In this document: one piece after another, positions 8,894-15,357 of the stretch
Layout: every line of letters begins with the position of its first letter
Position numbering within the stretch: position 1 is the first letter of the stretch
Source: Sphingomonadaceae bacterium
Lineage (GTDB): Bacteria > Pseudomonadota > Alphaproteobacteria > Sphingomonadales > Sphingomonadaceae
Length of the DNA: 26,105 nt
Assembly: GCA_004282995.1 (NCBI GenBank)
Contig: SHLU01000005.1
Location: forward strand, 1 to 26,105
Direction of reading: 5' to 3'
Program-made: the position numbers and the translations under genes
Notes under the pieces: model-generated
Told to the model about the DNA's origin: nothing
The model's database searches: none
Seen by the model: the letters and a program-made list of their open reading frames with translations, nothing else

Positions 8894-8921
8894 AAAAAAA
8901 CCCGCCGGGAGCGGCGGGTTT
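8894..8921 (-). terminator. Rho-independent terminator after tRNA-Val
   Basis: CCCGCC (8901-8906) pairs with GGCGGG (8913-8918), extended by AAA/TTT pairs, around a 6-nt loop. On the minus strand the stem is followed by a run of seven T (8894-8900 complement). It starts only four bases past the encoded CCA of the tRNA. Confidence 0.93.
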
Positions 8922-8924
8922 CGA

Positions 8925-8999
8925 TGGTGGGCGTAGGAAGAGTTGAACTTCCGACCCCTGCAATGTCAATACAGTGCTCTACCACTGAGCTATACGCCC
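8925..8999 (-). tRNA. tRNA-Val (anticodon GAC), CCA encoded
   Basis: The minus strand folds into a full cloverleaf: acceptor GGGCGTA pairing with TACGCCC, D-arm TAGCTCAGTGGTAGAGCA, anticodon stem CTGTA/TGCAG with loop TTGACAT giving anticodon GAC (valine, GTC codons), and T-arm GGAAG-TTCAACT-CTTCC. The discriminator A is followed by CCA in the genome, so the 3' end is encoded. The gene is followed directly by a strong terminator and preceded by cpdR 75 bp upstream on the same strand. Confidence 0.96.
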
Positions 9000-9074
9000 G
9001 CACCATCGAACTGCCGATCGCTTCTGCGTCGGCAAGGCGCGCCGTTTAGCGAGGCGTCCTTCGCTTCGCAAGGC

Positions 9075-9467
9075 CTAAACCGCAGCCTGTTCGCGATCTT
9101 CGAAAACGCGTTCGACTTCCAGCACCAGGTCTCGCAGGTGGAAAGGTTTCGACAGCACCTTAGCCTGCGGCTGGTCGCGGCTGGCCTTGAGCGAGACAGC
9201 GGCAAATCCGGTAATGAACATCACCTTCGTGCGCGGGCTGATCTCGTTGCATCGTTGGGCCAGTTCGATCCCGTCCATTTCAGGCATGACGATATCGGAC
9301 AGCAAAAGGTCAAAATCCTGTTTTGCCAGTTCGGGAAGGGCGGCAGTCCCGCGATCCACTGCGATCACTTCATATCCGGCATTCTCCAAGGCGCGGCTGA
9401 GATAGCTGCGCATGGCATCTTCGTCTTCGGCCAGCAGGATGCGGCGGGGAGGAGCTTGGTCTTTCAT
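9075..9467 (-). CDS. cpdR: CpdR-type single-domain response regulator
   Basis: This 130-residue protein consists only of a receiver domain. It shows the acidic pocket (LLAEDEDAM, residues 11-19), phospho-acceptor D58 (LLLSDIVMPEMDG), T86 (FITGFAA) and K107 (VLSKPFHLRDLV). The long identical-looking stretches DIVMPEMDG, VMFITGFAAV and AKVLSKPFHLRDLV match my memory of Caulobacter CpdR. When unphosphorylated, that protein localises ClpXP and directs degradation of cell-cycle proteins; CckA-ChpT phosphorylation switches it off. An AGGAG lies 6 nt before the ATG at 9467. Divergent placement next to an N-formylglutamate amidohydrolase gene also fits my recollection of cpdR loci in other alphaproteobacteria. 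No output domain is present. Confidence 0.88.
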   Translation of the reverse strand: MKDQAPPRRILLAEDEDAMRSYLSRALENAGYEVIAVDRGTAALPELAKQDFDLLLSDIVMPEMDGIELAQRCNEISPRTKVMFITGFAAVSLKASRDQPQAKVLSKPFHLRDLVLEVERVFEDREQAAV

Positions 9468-9469
9468 AA

Positions 9470-9486
9470 GGCGCTCCTATAGCGCC
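9470..9486 (-). promoter_or_regulatory. Small hairpin at the cpdR ribosome-binding site
   Basis: GGCGC (9470-9474) and GCGCC (9482-9486) are complements around the loop TATAGGA on the minus strand. The AGGAG Shine-Dalgarno of cpdR lies mostly in the loop. The stem is only 5 bp and may be incidental in GC-rich DNA. Confidence 0.2.
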
Positions 9487-9563
9487 AACCGCTTAAGAAA
9501 TCTTTCGCCCTTTCTAATCCGACCTGCTTTGACACAGACCGGATTTCGCGCCAGCAAAGGGGC

Positions 9564-10523
9564 ATGGAACCGGGCGACAGCAACCGAGATGACGACGCAG
9601 CTAACGCTGTTTCCACGACTGGCGGGGGCAGGATTCCGGGTACCGAAGAGGCGGCTTTCGGCTTCCACGGGCTCGACAGGCCCGAAATTCCCGTGCTCAT
9701 TGCTGCGCCGCATGGCGGGCGTTGCTATCCCGCTTCGCTGGTGGAGCGGATGCGGGATTCCGAATTTGCCATGCTCCGGCTCGAAGATCGTCTGATCGAC
9801 GAACTTGCTATGGGCATCGGGCAGGAGACTGGGGCCCCTGTCATAGTGGCCCACGCCCCGCGCGCCATGCTCGATCTCAACCGCGCGGATGACGACATGG
9901 ATTGGTCGATGGTGGCAGATGGCCCGATCGGTAGTGCCAATCATTCGCGAGCCAACCGGCGGGCGCGGAGCGGGCTCGGGCTTATTCCGCGTCGTCTCAA
10001 CGGGCTCGGCGAGATCTGGCGCCAGCGCCATAGCCAGGCCGAGGTTGATGAGCGAATTGCTCTCATTCACGAGCCCTATCACGCTGAAATCACTCGTTCC
10101 CTGACGACGATTCGCCGTCGCTGGGGAGCAGCCTTGTTGCTCGACTTGCATTCGATGCCGCCGCTGAAGAAACAGCACCCTGACGAGCAACCGGCTGATT
10201 TCGTTGTAGGTGACCGTTTCGGTGTCTCGAGCGGCGGGATGCTGTCGGCCACTGCCCTACGCTATTTTGCCCGGAATGATCGCCGTGCCGCGCATAATCG
10301 TCCTTACGCCGGGGGTTATGTGCTCGACCGTCACGGACGGCCGGCCCTGGGCATTCACGCCTTGCAGTTGGAGGTGTGCCGCTCGCTTTATCTCGATGCA
10401 CGGTTCGAGCAGACGAGTGCCCGAACGCCTATGCTGGTGCGCTTGCTGTCGGGCCTGGTGCGCGAACTGGCCGACGAGATTCTTTCGATGGGGCGCGAAG
10501 ACCTTTCGCAGGCGGCGGAATAA
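9564..10523 (+). CDS. N-formylglutamate amidohydrolase family protein
   Basis: This 319-residue cytoplasmic enzyme belongs to the FGase (HutG-type) family, whose founding member hydrolyses N-formylglutamate to glutamate and formate in histidine breakdown. Family marks are the metal-binding HGGRCYP near residues 50-56 (H50), VAHAPRAMLDLNRADDD, and LLLDLHSMPP with H196. No other hut gene is nearby, so involvement in histidine catabolism is doubtful, and a related N-acyl amino acid amidohydrolase activity is equally possible. The start at 9564 has AAAGGGGC immediately before it. The first ~38 residues are polar and poorly conserved in appearance, so a later start cannot be ruled out. The gene is divergent from cpdR, with 96 bp between the two starts. 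Confidence 0.9.
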   Translation: MEPGDSNRDDDAANAVSTTGGGRIPGTEEAAFGFHGLDRPEIPVLIAAPHGGRCYPASLVERMRDSEFAMLRLEDRLIDELAMGIGQETGAPVIVAHAPRAMLDLNRADDDMDWSMVADGPIGSANHSRANRRARSGLGLIPRRLNGLGEIWRQRHSQAEVDERIALIHEPYHAEITRSLTTIRRRWGAALLLDLHSMPPLKKQHPDEQPADFVVGDRFGVSSGGMLSATALRYFARNDRRAAHNRPYAGGYVLDRHGRPALGIHALQLEVCRSLYLDARFEQTSARTPMLVRLLSGLVRELADEILSMGREDLSQAAE

Positions 10524-10545
10524 ATCCATCTACCATAAGAAAAAA

Positions 10546-10571
10546 CCACCTCGTGCCGGAGCACGAGGTGG
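10546..10571 (-). terminator. Strong Rho-independent terminator
   Basis: An 11-bp perfect stem (CCACCTCGTGC / GCACGAGGTGG) closes a CGGA tetraloop, and six A at 10540-10545 become six T on the minus strand. It would end transcripts reading leftward from the SapC-family gene, leaving a 3' untranslated region of about 165 nt. On the plus strand it lies 22 nt past the amidohydrolase stop but has no T-tract there. Confidence 0.85.
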
Positions 10572-10586
10572 CCAAGTTCAGGGAGG

Positions 10587-10694
10587 TGTGCATCATGTGC
10601 ACAGCCAGGCCGAATAATGAGGGGGGACGGCCTGGCACCCCCAATGTGTGACAATGTGCGGTGATTTCAAGGCGCGATACGGCCTCAAATCACC
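10587..10694. repeat. Cluster of three further inverted repeats
   Basis: Besides the terminator at 10546-10571, three stems lie in tandem: TGTGCA/TGCACA at 10587-10592 and 10598-10603; GCCAGGCCG/CGGCCTGGC (9 bp) at 10604-10612 and 10628-10636; and GGTGATTT/AAATCACC at 10660-10667 and 10687-10694, with an inner AGGC/GCCT extension. The spacing suggests a folded 3' UTR or a small RNA rather than random GC-rich pairing. Function unknown. Confidence 0.5.
10595..10651 (+). CDS. Possible 18-aa micro-ORF in structured intergenic DNA
   Basis: An ATG at 10595 is preceded by GGGAGGTG with about 6 nt spacing, a good ribosome site. It opens MCTARPNNEGGRPGTPNV and ends in TGA. It lies 71 nt past the amidohydrolase stop, between the terminator hairpin at 10546-10571 and the long inverted repeat at 10660-10694, and itself contains a 9-bp stem. 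It could be a leader or small peptide translated from read-through of the upstream gene. Equally, the ribosome-site match may be chance within a structured minus-strand 3' UTR. Confidence 0.2.
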   Translation: MCTARPNNEGGRPGTPNV

Positions 10695-10707
10695 GGACAA
10701 TATTCGA

Positions 10708-11490
10708 TCAGACCGCGGCTTCTTCTACAGGCTCCGGAACACGGCCCTGCGAAACCTGGCGGGAGAAGATATTGCGCATCAGGTCGAGCGAGAACAGATG
10801 CGCGAAGACGAGCGCCATCAGGCCGTTCTTGTTCCACTGCTCCAGCTTCTCGGCTGAAACTTCCTGCAGCTTTTCCTGATTGACCATCTGGAAGCCGCGA
10901 TAGACGTAGGGCTTGCCCGGAAACTCGGTGCGTTCGATCGAGATTTCCCCGTCCATCAACAGGCCTTCAGCCTTGATCTGATCGACGAAAGCCTTCGTCC
11001 GCAGACCGGCTTCTTCGAACTTTTCGCAGAAATCGAGAACGTTCTTGGTCGCCTGGGTGGTCGATCCATCATCGTCGAACAGCGATTCGCCATCGTCGAA
11101 TTCACCAACCGTGCCGGCCGTCGGGTCGAAGCAAAGCGACAGGTCGTCGCTGTCCTTGTTGAGCTTGGCGAGAAGGAAGGGGTAGCGGCGGATATACGCC
11201 GGCAGATACACTGGCTCGTTGATCTTGCCGTTTTCGTCGACAAAGGTGTTCACGCCTTCATTCAGTCCCATAAGCGCCAGAGGCAGCGGGTTTTCGCCCG
11301 ATGAAAACACGATCGGGAAATCGCGCTGCGCCTGGACGAATTCATCGACCGTAAGCGGGATGGCGTGGTGTTTGCTCAACCATTTGGCCTCGTCCATCGG
11401 CTTGGTTTTGAACTTGCTGTGATCCCGCGTGTTGAGCGGCATCAGGTCGTTATACAGAAGGGGCAGGCTGGGCTGCGGCGCGCTGGCCAT
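10708..11490 (-). CDS. SapC family protein
   Basis: This 260-residue protein matches the SapC family, named after a Campylobacter S-layer locus but found widely in sphingomonads and Caulobacterales without a proven function. Typical stretches are LLYNDLMPLNTRDHSKFK at the start, PLTVDEFVQAQRDFPIVFSS, PLALMGLNEGVNTFVDENG, PAYIRRYPFLLAKL, and the C-terminal GLMALVFAHLFSLDLMRNI. There is no signal peptide or membrane segment, so it should be cytoplasmic. Family members often sit beside TonB receptors or tryptophan halogenases; here none is present. A GGAG lies 8 nt before the ATG at 11490. It is 70 bp downstream of the D-2-hydroxyacid dehydrogenase gene on the same strand and ends in a structured 3' region. 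Confidence 0.88.
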   Translation of the reverse strand: MASAPQPSLPLLYNDLMPLNTRDHSKFKTKPMDEAKWLSKHHAIPLTVDEFVQAQRDFPIVFSSGENPLPLALMGLNEGVNTFVDENGKINEPVYLPAYIRRYPFLLAKLNKDSDDLSLCFDPTAGTVGEFDDGESLFDDDGSTTQATKNVLDFCEKFEEAGLRTKAFVDQIKAEGLLMDGEISIERTEFPGKPYVYRGFQMVNQEKLQEVSAEKLEQWNKNGLMALVFAHLFSLDLMRNIFSRQVSQGRVPEPVEEAAV

Positions 11491-11538
11491 GGAATTTCTC
11501 CGAAAAGCTATGGATCGGTGCGCCGCCAGCTAGATACT

Positions 11539-11557
11539 GCCGCGCGCGATGCGCGGC
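11539..11557 (-). other. Hairpin just after the dehydrogenase stop
   Basis: GCCGCGC and GCGCGGC form a 7-bp perfect stem around GCGAT, beginning 3 nt past the stop codon at 11561. There is no T-tract, so it may be a weak or Rho-assisted terminator, or an RNA stability element between this gene and the SapC-family gene. Confidence 0.3.
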
Positions 11558-11560
11558 GCT

Positions 11561-13009
11561 TTAGGCGGTGGCGCCTTCGGGCGCAAGGGGCACCAGCTTG
11601 CCGGGGTTCATCAATCCTCGCGGGTCAAGCGCCTGCTTGACGCTTCGCATGATGGCCAGTGCAACAGGGTCGCCAAGCCGCCCCAGTTCGTCGCGCTTCA
11701 TCTGGCCAATTCCATGTTCGGCACTGATTGATCCGCCCCACTCGGTTACCAGGTCGTGGACCGCGGCGCTGATAGCCTTGCCGTCCTCTTCCTCCCATTC
11801 GCCGGGAGTGGCTTGGGGTGGAGCAAGAACATGGAAGTGCACATTGCCATCGCCCAGATGGCCGAACGCAATCGCCCGTGTGCCCGGGAATTGTGCTTCG
11901 ATAACTGGGGTGGCCATCTCGACAAAGTCCGGCATCTTTTCGACCGGTACGGAGATGTCGTGCTGCATCGCGGGACCGAGTGCGCGCTCAGCCGGAGAGA
12001 TCGAATCGCGCAGCAGCCAGAGTTGCTCGGCCTGCGATTCGTTGGCTGCGATTGTGGCATCCTGCAGAAGCTCGCTCTCGAGAGCCTCGGCGAGAAATTT
12101 CTCGGCAAGATCGGTCAAATTTCCAGCCGTCGCCTTGGTGCCAATCAGTTCGATCAGGGCGTACCATGGGTGCGTCTCTCCCAGCGGATCGCGGGCATCT
12201 GGCAGATGGGCGAGCACTGCTTCCAATGAATGGCGTGGCATGACCTCGAACCCTTCGAGCGCGTCTCCGGCCGAGGTTTGCGCGCGAAGCAGGAGCTGGC
12301 GCGCGTGATGCAGGCTCTCGACACCTGCCCATAGCACCGCACGGCCAGCCACTGCGGGAAGCAGGCGAAGCGTGGCTGCGGTTACAATCCCCAGGGTCCC
12401 TTCCGACCCGATCAGAAGCTGTTTGAGGTCGAAACCACGATTATCCTTCTTGAGTGGTGCGAGGCTGTCATAGATGCCGCCATCGGGCAGCACCGCCTCG
12501 ATCCCCAGGACCTGCGCCCGCATCGTACCGTGCCGCAATACTTGCGTTCCGCCGGCGTTGGTCGAGATCAACCCGCCGATCGTGGCGGAGCCTTTCCCTC
12601 CGAGCGTAAGGGGAAATCGCATGCCTGCATTGTCGGCGGCCTCATGGAGGTTCTGCAGGATTACCCCCGCGCCGCAAACGGCCATTCCAGCTTCGGCGTC
12701 GAGAGTGCTGATCGCGTCCATGCGCCTCAGCGACAGCAGGATCGCCGCCCCGCTGTCATCAGGGGTTGCCCCGCCGCACATGCCGCTGTTGCCCCCTTGC
12801 GGGACAATGGGCACGCCGTGGGCAGCGCAGAGCTTCACCAATTCCGCCACTTCAGTCGTCGATGCAGGCGAGGCCAGCGCTACAGCCTGTCCGGTATATC
12901 GCCCGCGCCAGTCCACCAGCCACGGGGCCATGACCTCTGCATCACGGCTCAATCCGCGCGGTCCGAGCAAGGCTTCGGCCTGATCGAGGAAGGTATCGCG
13001 CTCCAACAT
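11561..13009 (-). CDS. FAD-linked D-2-hydroxyacid dehydrogenase
   Basis: This 482-residue flavoprotein belongs to the GlcD/D-lactate/D-2-hydroxyglutarate dehydrogenase family. The N-terminal half is a PCMH-type FAD-binding domain with the pyrophosphate loop VPQGGNSGMCGGATPDDSG and GSEGTLGIVTAATLRL. The C-terminal FAD-oxidase domain has the metal and substrate motifs FGHLGDGNVHFHV and SAEHGIGQMKRDELG, which are typical of D-2-hydroxyglutarate and D-lactate dehydrogenases. It should oxidise a D-2-hydroxyacid to its 2-oxoacid and pass electrons to a quinone, flavoprotein or cytochrome; the precise substrate cannot be told. The frame extends to 13054, but the ATG at 13009 (MLERDTFLDQAEALLG) has AGGAG 4 nt upstream and removes an implausible Trp/Cys-rich extension. 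Confidence 0.9.
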   Translation of the reverse strand: MLERDTFLDQAEALLGPRGLSRDAEVMAPWLVDWRGRYTGQAVALASPASTTEVAELVKLCAAHGVPIVPQGGNSGMCGGATPDDSGAAILLSLRRMDAISTLDAEAGMAVCGAGVILQNLHEAADNAGMRFPLTLGGKGSATIGGLISTNAGGTQVLRHGTMRAQVLGIEAVLPDGGIYDSLAPLKKDNRGFDLKQLLIGSEGTLGIVTAATLRLLPAVAGRAVLWAGVESLHHARQLLLRAQTSAGDALEGFEVMPRHSLEAVLAHLPDARDPLGETHPWYALIELIGTKATAGNLTDLAEKFLAEALESELLQDATIAANESQAEQLWLLRDSISPAERALGPAMQHDISVPVEKMPDFVEMATPVIEAQFPGTRAIAFGHLGDGNVHFHVLAPPQATPGEWEEEDGKAISAAVHDLVTEWGGSISAEHGIGQMKRDELGRLGDPVALAIMRSVKQALDPRGLMNPGKLVPLAPEGATA

Positions 13010-13167
13010 GCGGCTCCTATGCCACAGCCAGACGCATTCCTGCCAGACTTGCACAGACTGGCAATCAAATTAAGCCACCATTCAACCCCGCACGCTATTG
13101 CGGGTCCAGCCGGCGCGTGGGGGCGGCGATTAGAACAAGGGCTCAAGGGAGGCTTCCTCTTTTCACC

Positions 13168-13725
13168 ATGATCAACTGGGCACACATCTTCACGCCATTG
13201 GCGCTCTCCTTGCCGCAGGCGTCAGTGAGCGATGGGTGGGGCTTGTTTGAACGCGGTGGGGGTGAAGTCTGTAGTCTGTCGGGCGCGGACCAGATCGAGA
13301 TGCGGCCTGCGGCGCGGCCGGATCCATGGCTGGCTTTCCAGCCCTGGCGTACCGAGCGCAATCCGATGCAAACCCGCGTGGAGCAGCGCATAATCATTCG
13401 TATATCCCCGGCCCGGCCACGTCCCAACGCCCTGCCGCAGCAAATGCCGCGCCGGGTGGTTGAACAGAAGATGGGCAAATGCGTGGCCTTGCGCGATATC
13501 GTCGCAGTTCAGACTGGCGGGCCGAGCAAACTGATTTTGTTCCTTGACGACCGCAGGATGATCAGCGCGCAACTGCCAAAGACCTGTAGTGCGCGCGATT
13601 TCTATTCCGGTTTCTATGTCGAGCCCAGCGAAGACGGCAACCTTTGCACCAAGCGCGACAGACTGCAGTCTCGCAACGGGACCAAGTGCCAGATTTCGAG
13701 CTTTTCGCAGCTTGTTCCTGCCTAG
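13168..13725 (+). CDS. Hypothetical protein, probably exported, Cys-containing
   Basis: This 185-residue protein of unknown function starts with a mildly hydrophobic segment (INWAHIFTPLALSLPQASVS), possibly a weak signal peptide or anchor. The mature part holds five cysteines spread along the chain (VCSLSG, GKCVAL, KTCSARD, NLCTKRD, TKCQISS). That favours an oxidising compartment such as the periplasm. The block GKCVALRDIVAVQ..KLILFLDDRR..AQLPKTC..DFYSGFYVEP..DGNLCTKRDRLQSRNG looks like an unnamed family I recall from sphingomonad genomes, in which two or more Cys pairs flank a short beta-rich unit; that is recollection, not a search. The start at ATG 13168 lacks a well-placed Shine-Dalgarno (AAGGGAGG is 15 nt away), so the exact start is uncertain. 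It is divergent from the dehydrogenase gene. Confidence 0.6.
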   Translation: MINWAHIFTPLALSLPQASVSDGWGLFERGGGEVCSLSGADQIEMRPAARPDPWLAFQPWRTERNPMQTRVEQRIIIRISPARPRPNALPQQMPRRVVEQKMGKCVALRDIVAVQTGGPSKLILFLDDRRMISAQLPKTCSARDFYSGFYVEPSEDGNLCTKRDRLQSRNGTKCQISSFSQLVPA

Positions 13726-13844
13726 CGGCACCACGGCAATCGCAGCAGTGCAATCTTGACATTTCATGCTCTTTTGGCGAAGGGCGCGGTTCAGGGGCAT
13801 GTCTTTCGCATGTCTCGCTTAAACGCGGGTGCCTGCGGGGACCC

Positions 13845-13850
13845 TATAAT
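13845..13850 (+). promoter_or_regulatory. Possible -10 box for the DEAD-box helicase gene
   Basis: A consensus TATAAT ends 12 nt before the helicase ATG at 13863. If used, transcription would start about 6 nt before the start codon, giving a nearly leaderless mRNA, which fits the absence of a Shine-Dalgarno. No good -35 element lies 16-19 bp upstream, so the call is tentative. Confidence 0.35.
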
Positions 13851-13862
13851 CCGGACATTTGA

Positions 13863-15317
13863 ATGACCTTTGCCGATCTCGGCCTATCTCCCGAATTGCT
13901 GAAAGCGGTCGAAGCCGCCGGCTATACCGTACCGACTCCGATCCAGGAGCAGGCGATCCCGCCAGTGCTGATGATGAAGGACATCATCGGCATCGCCCAG
14001 ACCGGCACTGGCAAAACCGCGAGCTTCGTGCTGCCGATGATCGACATCATGGCAGCTGGCCGACGCCGCGCGCTGATGCCGCGCAGCCTGATCCTCGAAC
14101 CGACGCGCGAACTCGCTGCGCAGGTCGCGGAGAACTTCGAAAAATACGGCACCCACCACGACCTTAAGATGGCGCTGCTGATCGGCGGCGTTCAGATGGG
14201 CGACCAGGTCAAGGCCTTGAACGAGGGCGTCGATGTCCTGATCGCGACACCGGGCCGCCTGATGGACTTGTTTGAGCGGGGCAAGATCCTGCTCAACGGA
14301 TGCGAATTGCTGGTCATCGACGAAGCTGACCGGATGCTCGACATGGGCTTCATCCCCGACATCGAGTTCATCTGCTCCAAGCTCCCCGAACAGCGCCAGA
14401 CAATGCTTTTTTCGGCTACCATGCCGCCGCCGATCGAAAAGCTGTCCAAGAAGTTCATGAACAATCCCAAGCGGATCGAAGTGAGCCGCGCTGCGACGAC
14501 CAACAAGGACATTACCGCGTTCCGCGTAAATGTCGGCCAGCGCCAGAAGCGGGATACGCTCGAATGGCTGTTGCAGAACGACCATGTCGAAACCGCAATC
14601 ATATTCGCCAATCGCAAGACGACAGTGCGCGAGCTCAACAAATATCTCCAGCAACGCGGCTTTTCGAGCGGCGAGATCCACGGCGATATCGATCAGGCTA
14701 CCCGCAACAAGGAGCTCGAACGCTTCAAGTCGGGCGATATGAACATCCTTGTTGCCAGCGATGTCGCCGCTCGCGGACTCGACATCAAGGGTGTCAGCCA
14801 CGTCTTCAATTACGACACGCCATGGCATCCGGATGATTATGTCCACCGGATCGGCCGCACCGGGCGCGCCGGTGCCAAGGGCCGCGCCTTCACCTTTGTT
14901 GCGCCTGAAGATGCCGAGGCAATCGACAACGTCGAGAAGCTGACCAAAAACAAGATTGCTGTATTCGGCAAGGATGATGTTCGGGTCGAGCTCAAGCAGG
15001 CTGACGAAGCTGGCGAGAAACCGAATGCGGATTCACGCAACCAAGACAAGCCGAAGCGTCAGCGCAAACCGCGTGAGGACAAACGGCGCGAAGATCGGCC
15101 GCGCGACGAGGATCCTCGCGCTGAAAACGATTCCGCCGAAGACACCGGCTCGCGGCCCGAGAAACCGAGCCGGAAGAAAAGCAGGTCGGATTCCAAACCG
15201 CGTGAGGCCCGTGCGTCCGGCAAGATCCGTCGCGATGACCGTCAGGATCCGCCAGTCGAACCTGGCGAATGGAACGGCCCCAAGCCAGGCTTTCTCGACG
15301 TCACTTTCGGCAGCTAA
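13863..15317 (+). CDS. DEAD-box ATP-dependent RNA helicase (RhlE-like)
   Basis: This 484-residue cytoplasmic helicase unwinds RNA in ribosome assembly or RNA decay. All motifs are present: Q motif (YTVPTPIQEQAIP), Walker A AQTGTGKT (45-52), PTRELAAQ, TPGR, DEAD (153-156), SAT (184-186), ARGLDIKG and HRIGRTGR (328-335). The two RecA-like domains end near residue 365. A charged tail of about 110 residues follows, rich in Arg, Lys, Asp and Glu, ending in a distinct GEWNGPKPGFLDVTFGS; such tails commonly bind RNA or protein partners. The starting sequence MTFADLGLSPELLKAVEAAGY is the usual family N-terminus, yet no Shine-Dalgarno precedes it, consistent with a leaderless message. RhlE, SrmB or DeaD orthology cannot be separated here. 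Confidence 0.95.
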   Translation: MTFADLGLSPELLKAVEAAGYTVPTPIQEQAIPPVLMMKDIIGIAQTGTGKTASFVLPMIDIMAAGRRRALMPRSLILEPTRELAAQVAENFEKYGTHHDLKMALLIGGVQMGDQVKALNEGVDVLIATPGRLMDLFERGKILLNGCELLVIDEADRMLDMGFIPDIEFICSKLPEQRQTMLFSATMPPPIEKLSKKFMNNPKRIEVSRAATTNKDITAFRVNVGQRQKRDTLEWLLQNDHVETAIIFANRKTTVRELNKYLQQRGFSSGEIHGDIDQATRNKELERFKSGDMNILVASDVAARGLDIKGVSHVFNYDTPWHPDDYVHRIGRTGRAGAKGRAFTFVAPEDAEAIDNVEKLTKNKIAVFGKDDVRVELKQADEAGEKPNADSRNQDKPKRQRKPREDKRREDRPRDEDPRAENDSAEDTGSRPEKPSRKKSRSDSKPREARASGKIRRDDRQDPPVEPGEWNGPKPGFLDVTFGS

Positions 15318-15357
15318 AGACAGCGGACTTTAACGCTTCCCTTACCATGGAAGGTCC

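Noticed and set aside
13010..13054. 15-residue extension of the FAD dehydrogenase
   Set aside because: The Trp/Cys-rich extension is unlike the family, and the ATG at 13009 has AGGAG directly upstream.
13748..13775. TTGACA near 13757 as a -35 box for the helicase promoter
   Set aside because: No -10-like hexamer lies 16-18 bp downstream of it, and it is too far from the TATAAT at 13845.
13884..14846. 320-codon open frame antisense to the DEAD-box helicase
   Set aside because: It is opposite all the conserved helicase motifs and shows no features of its own.
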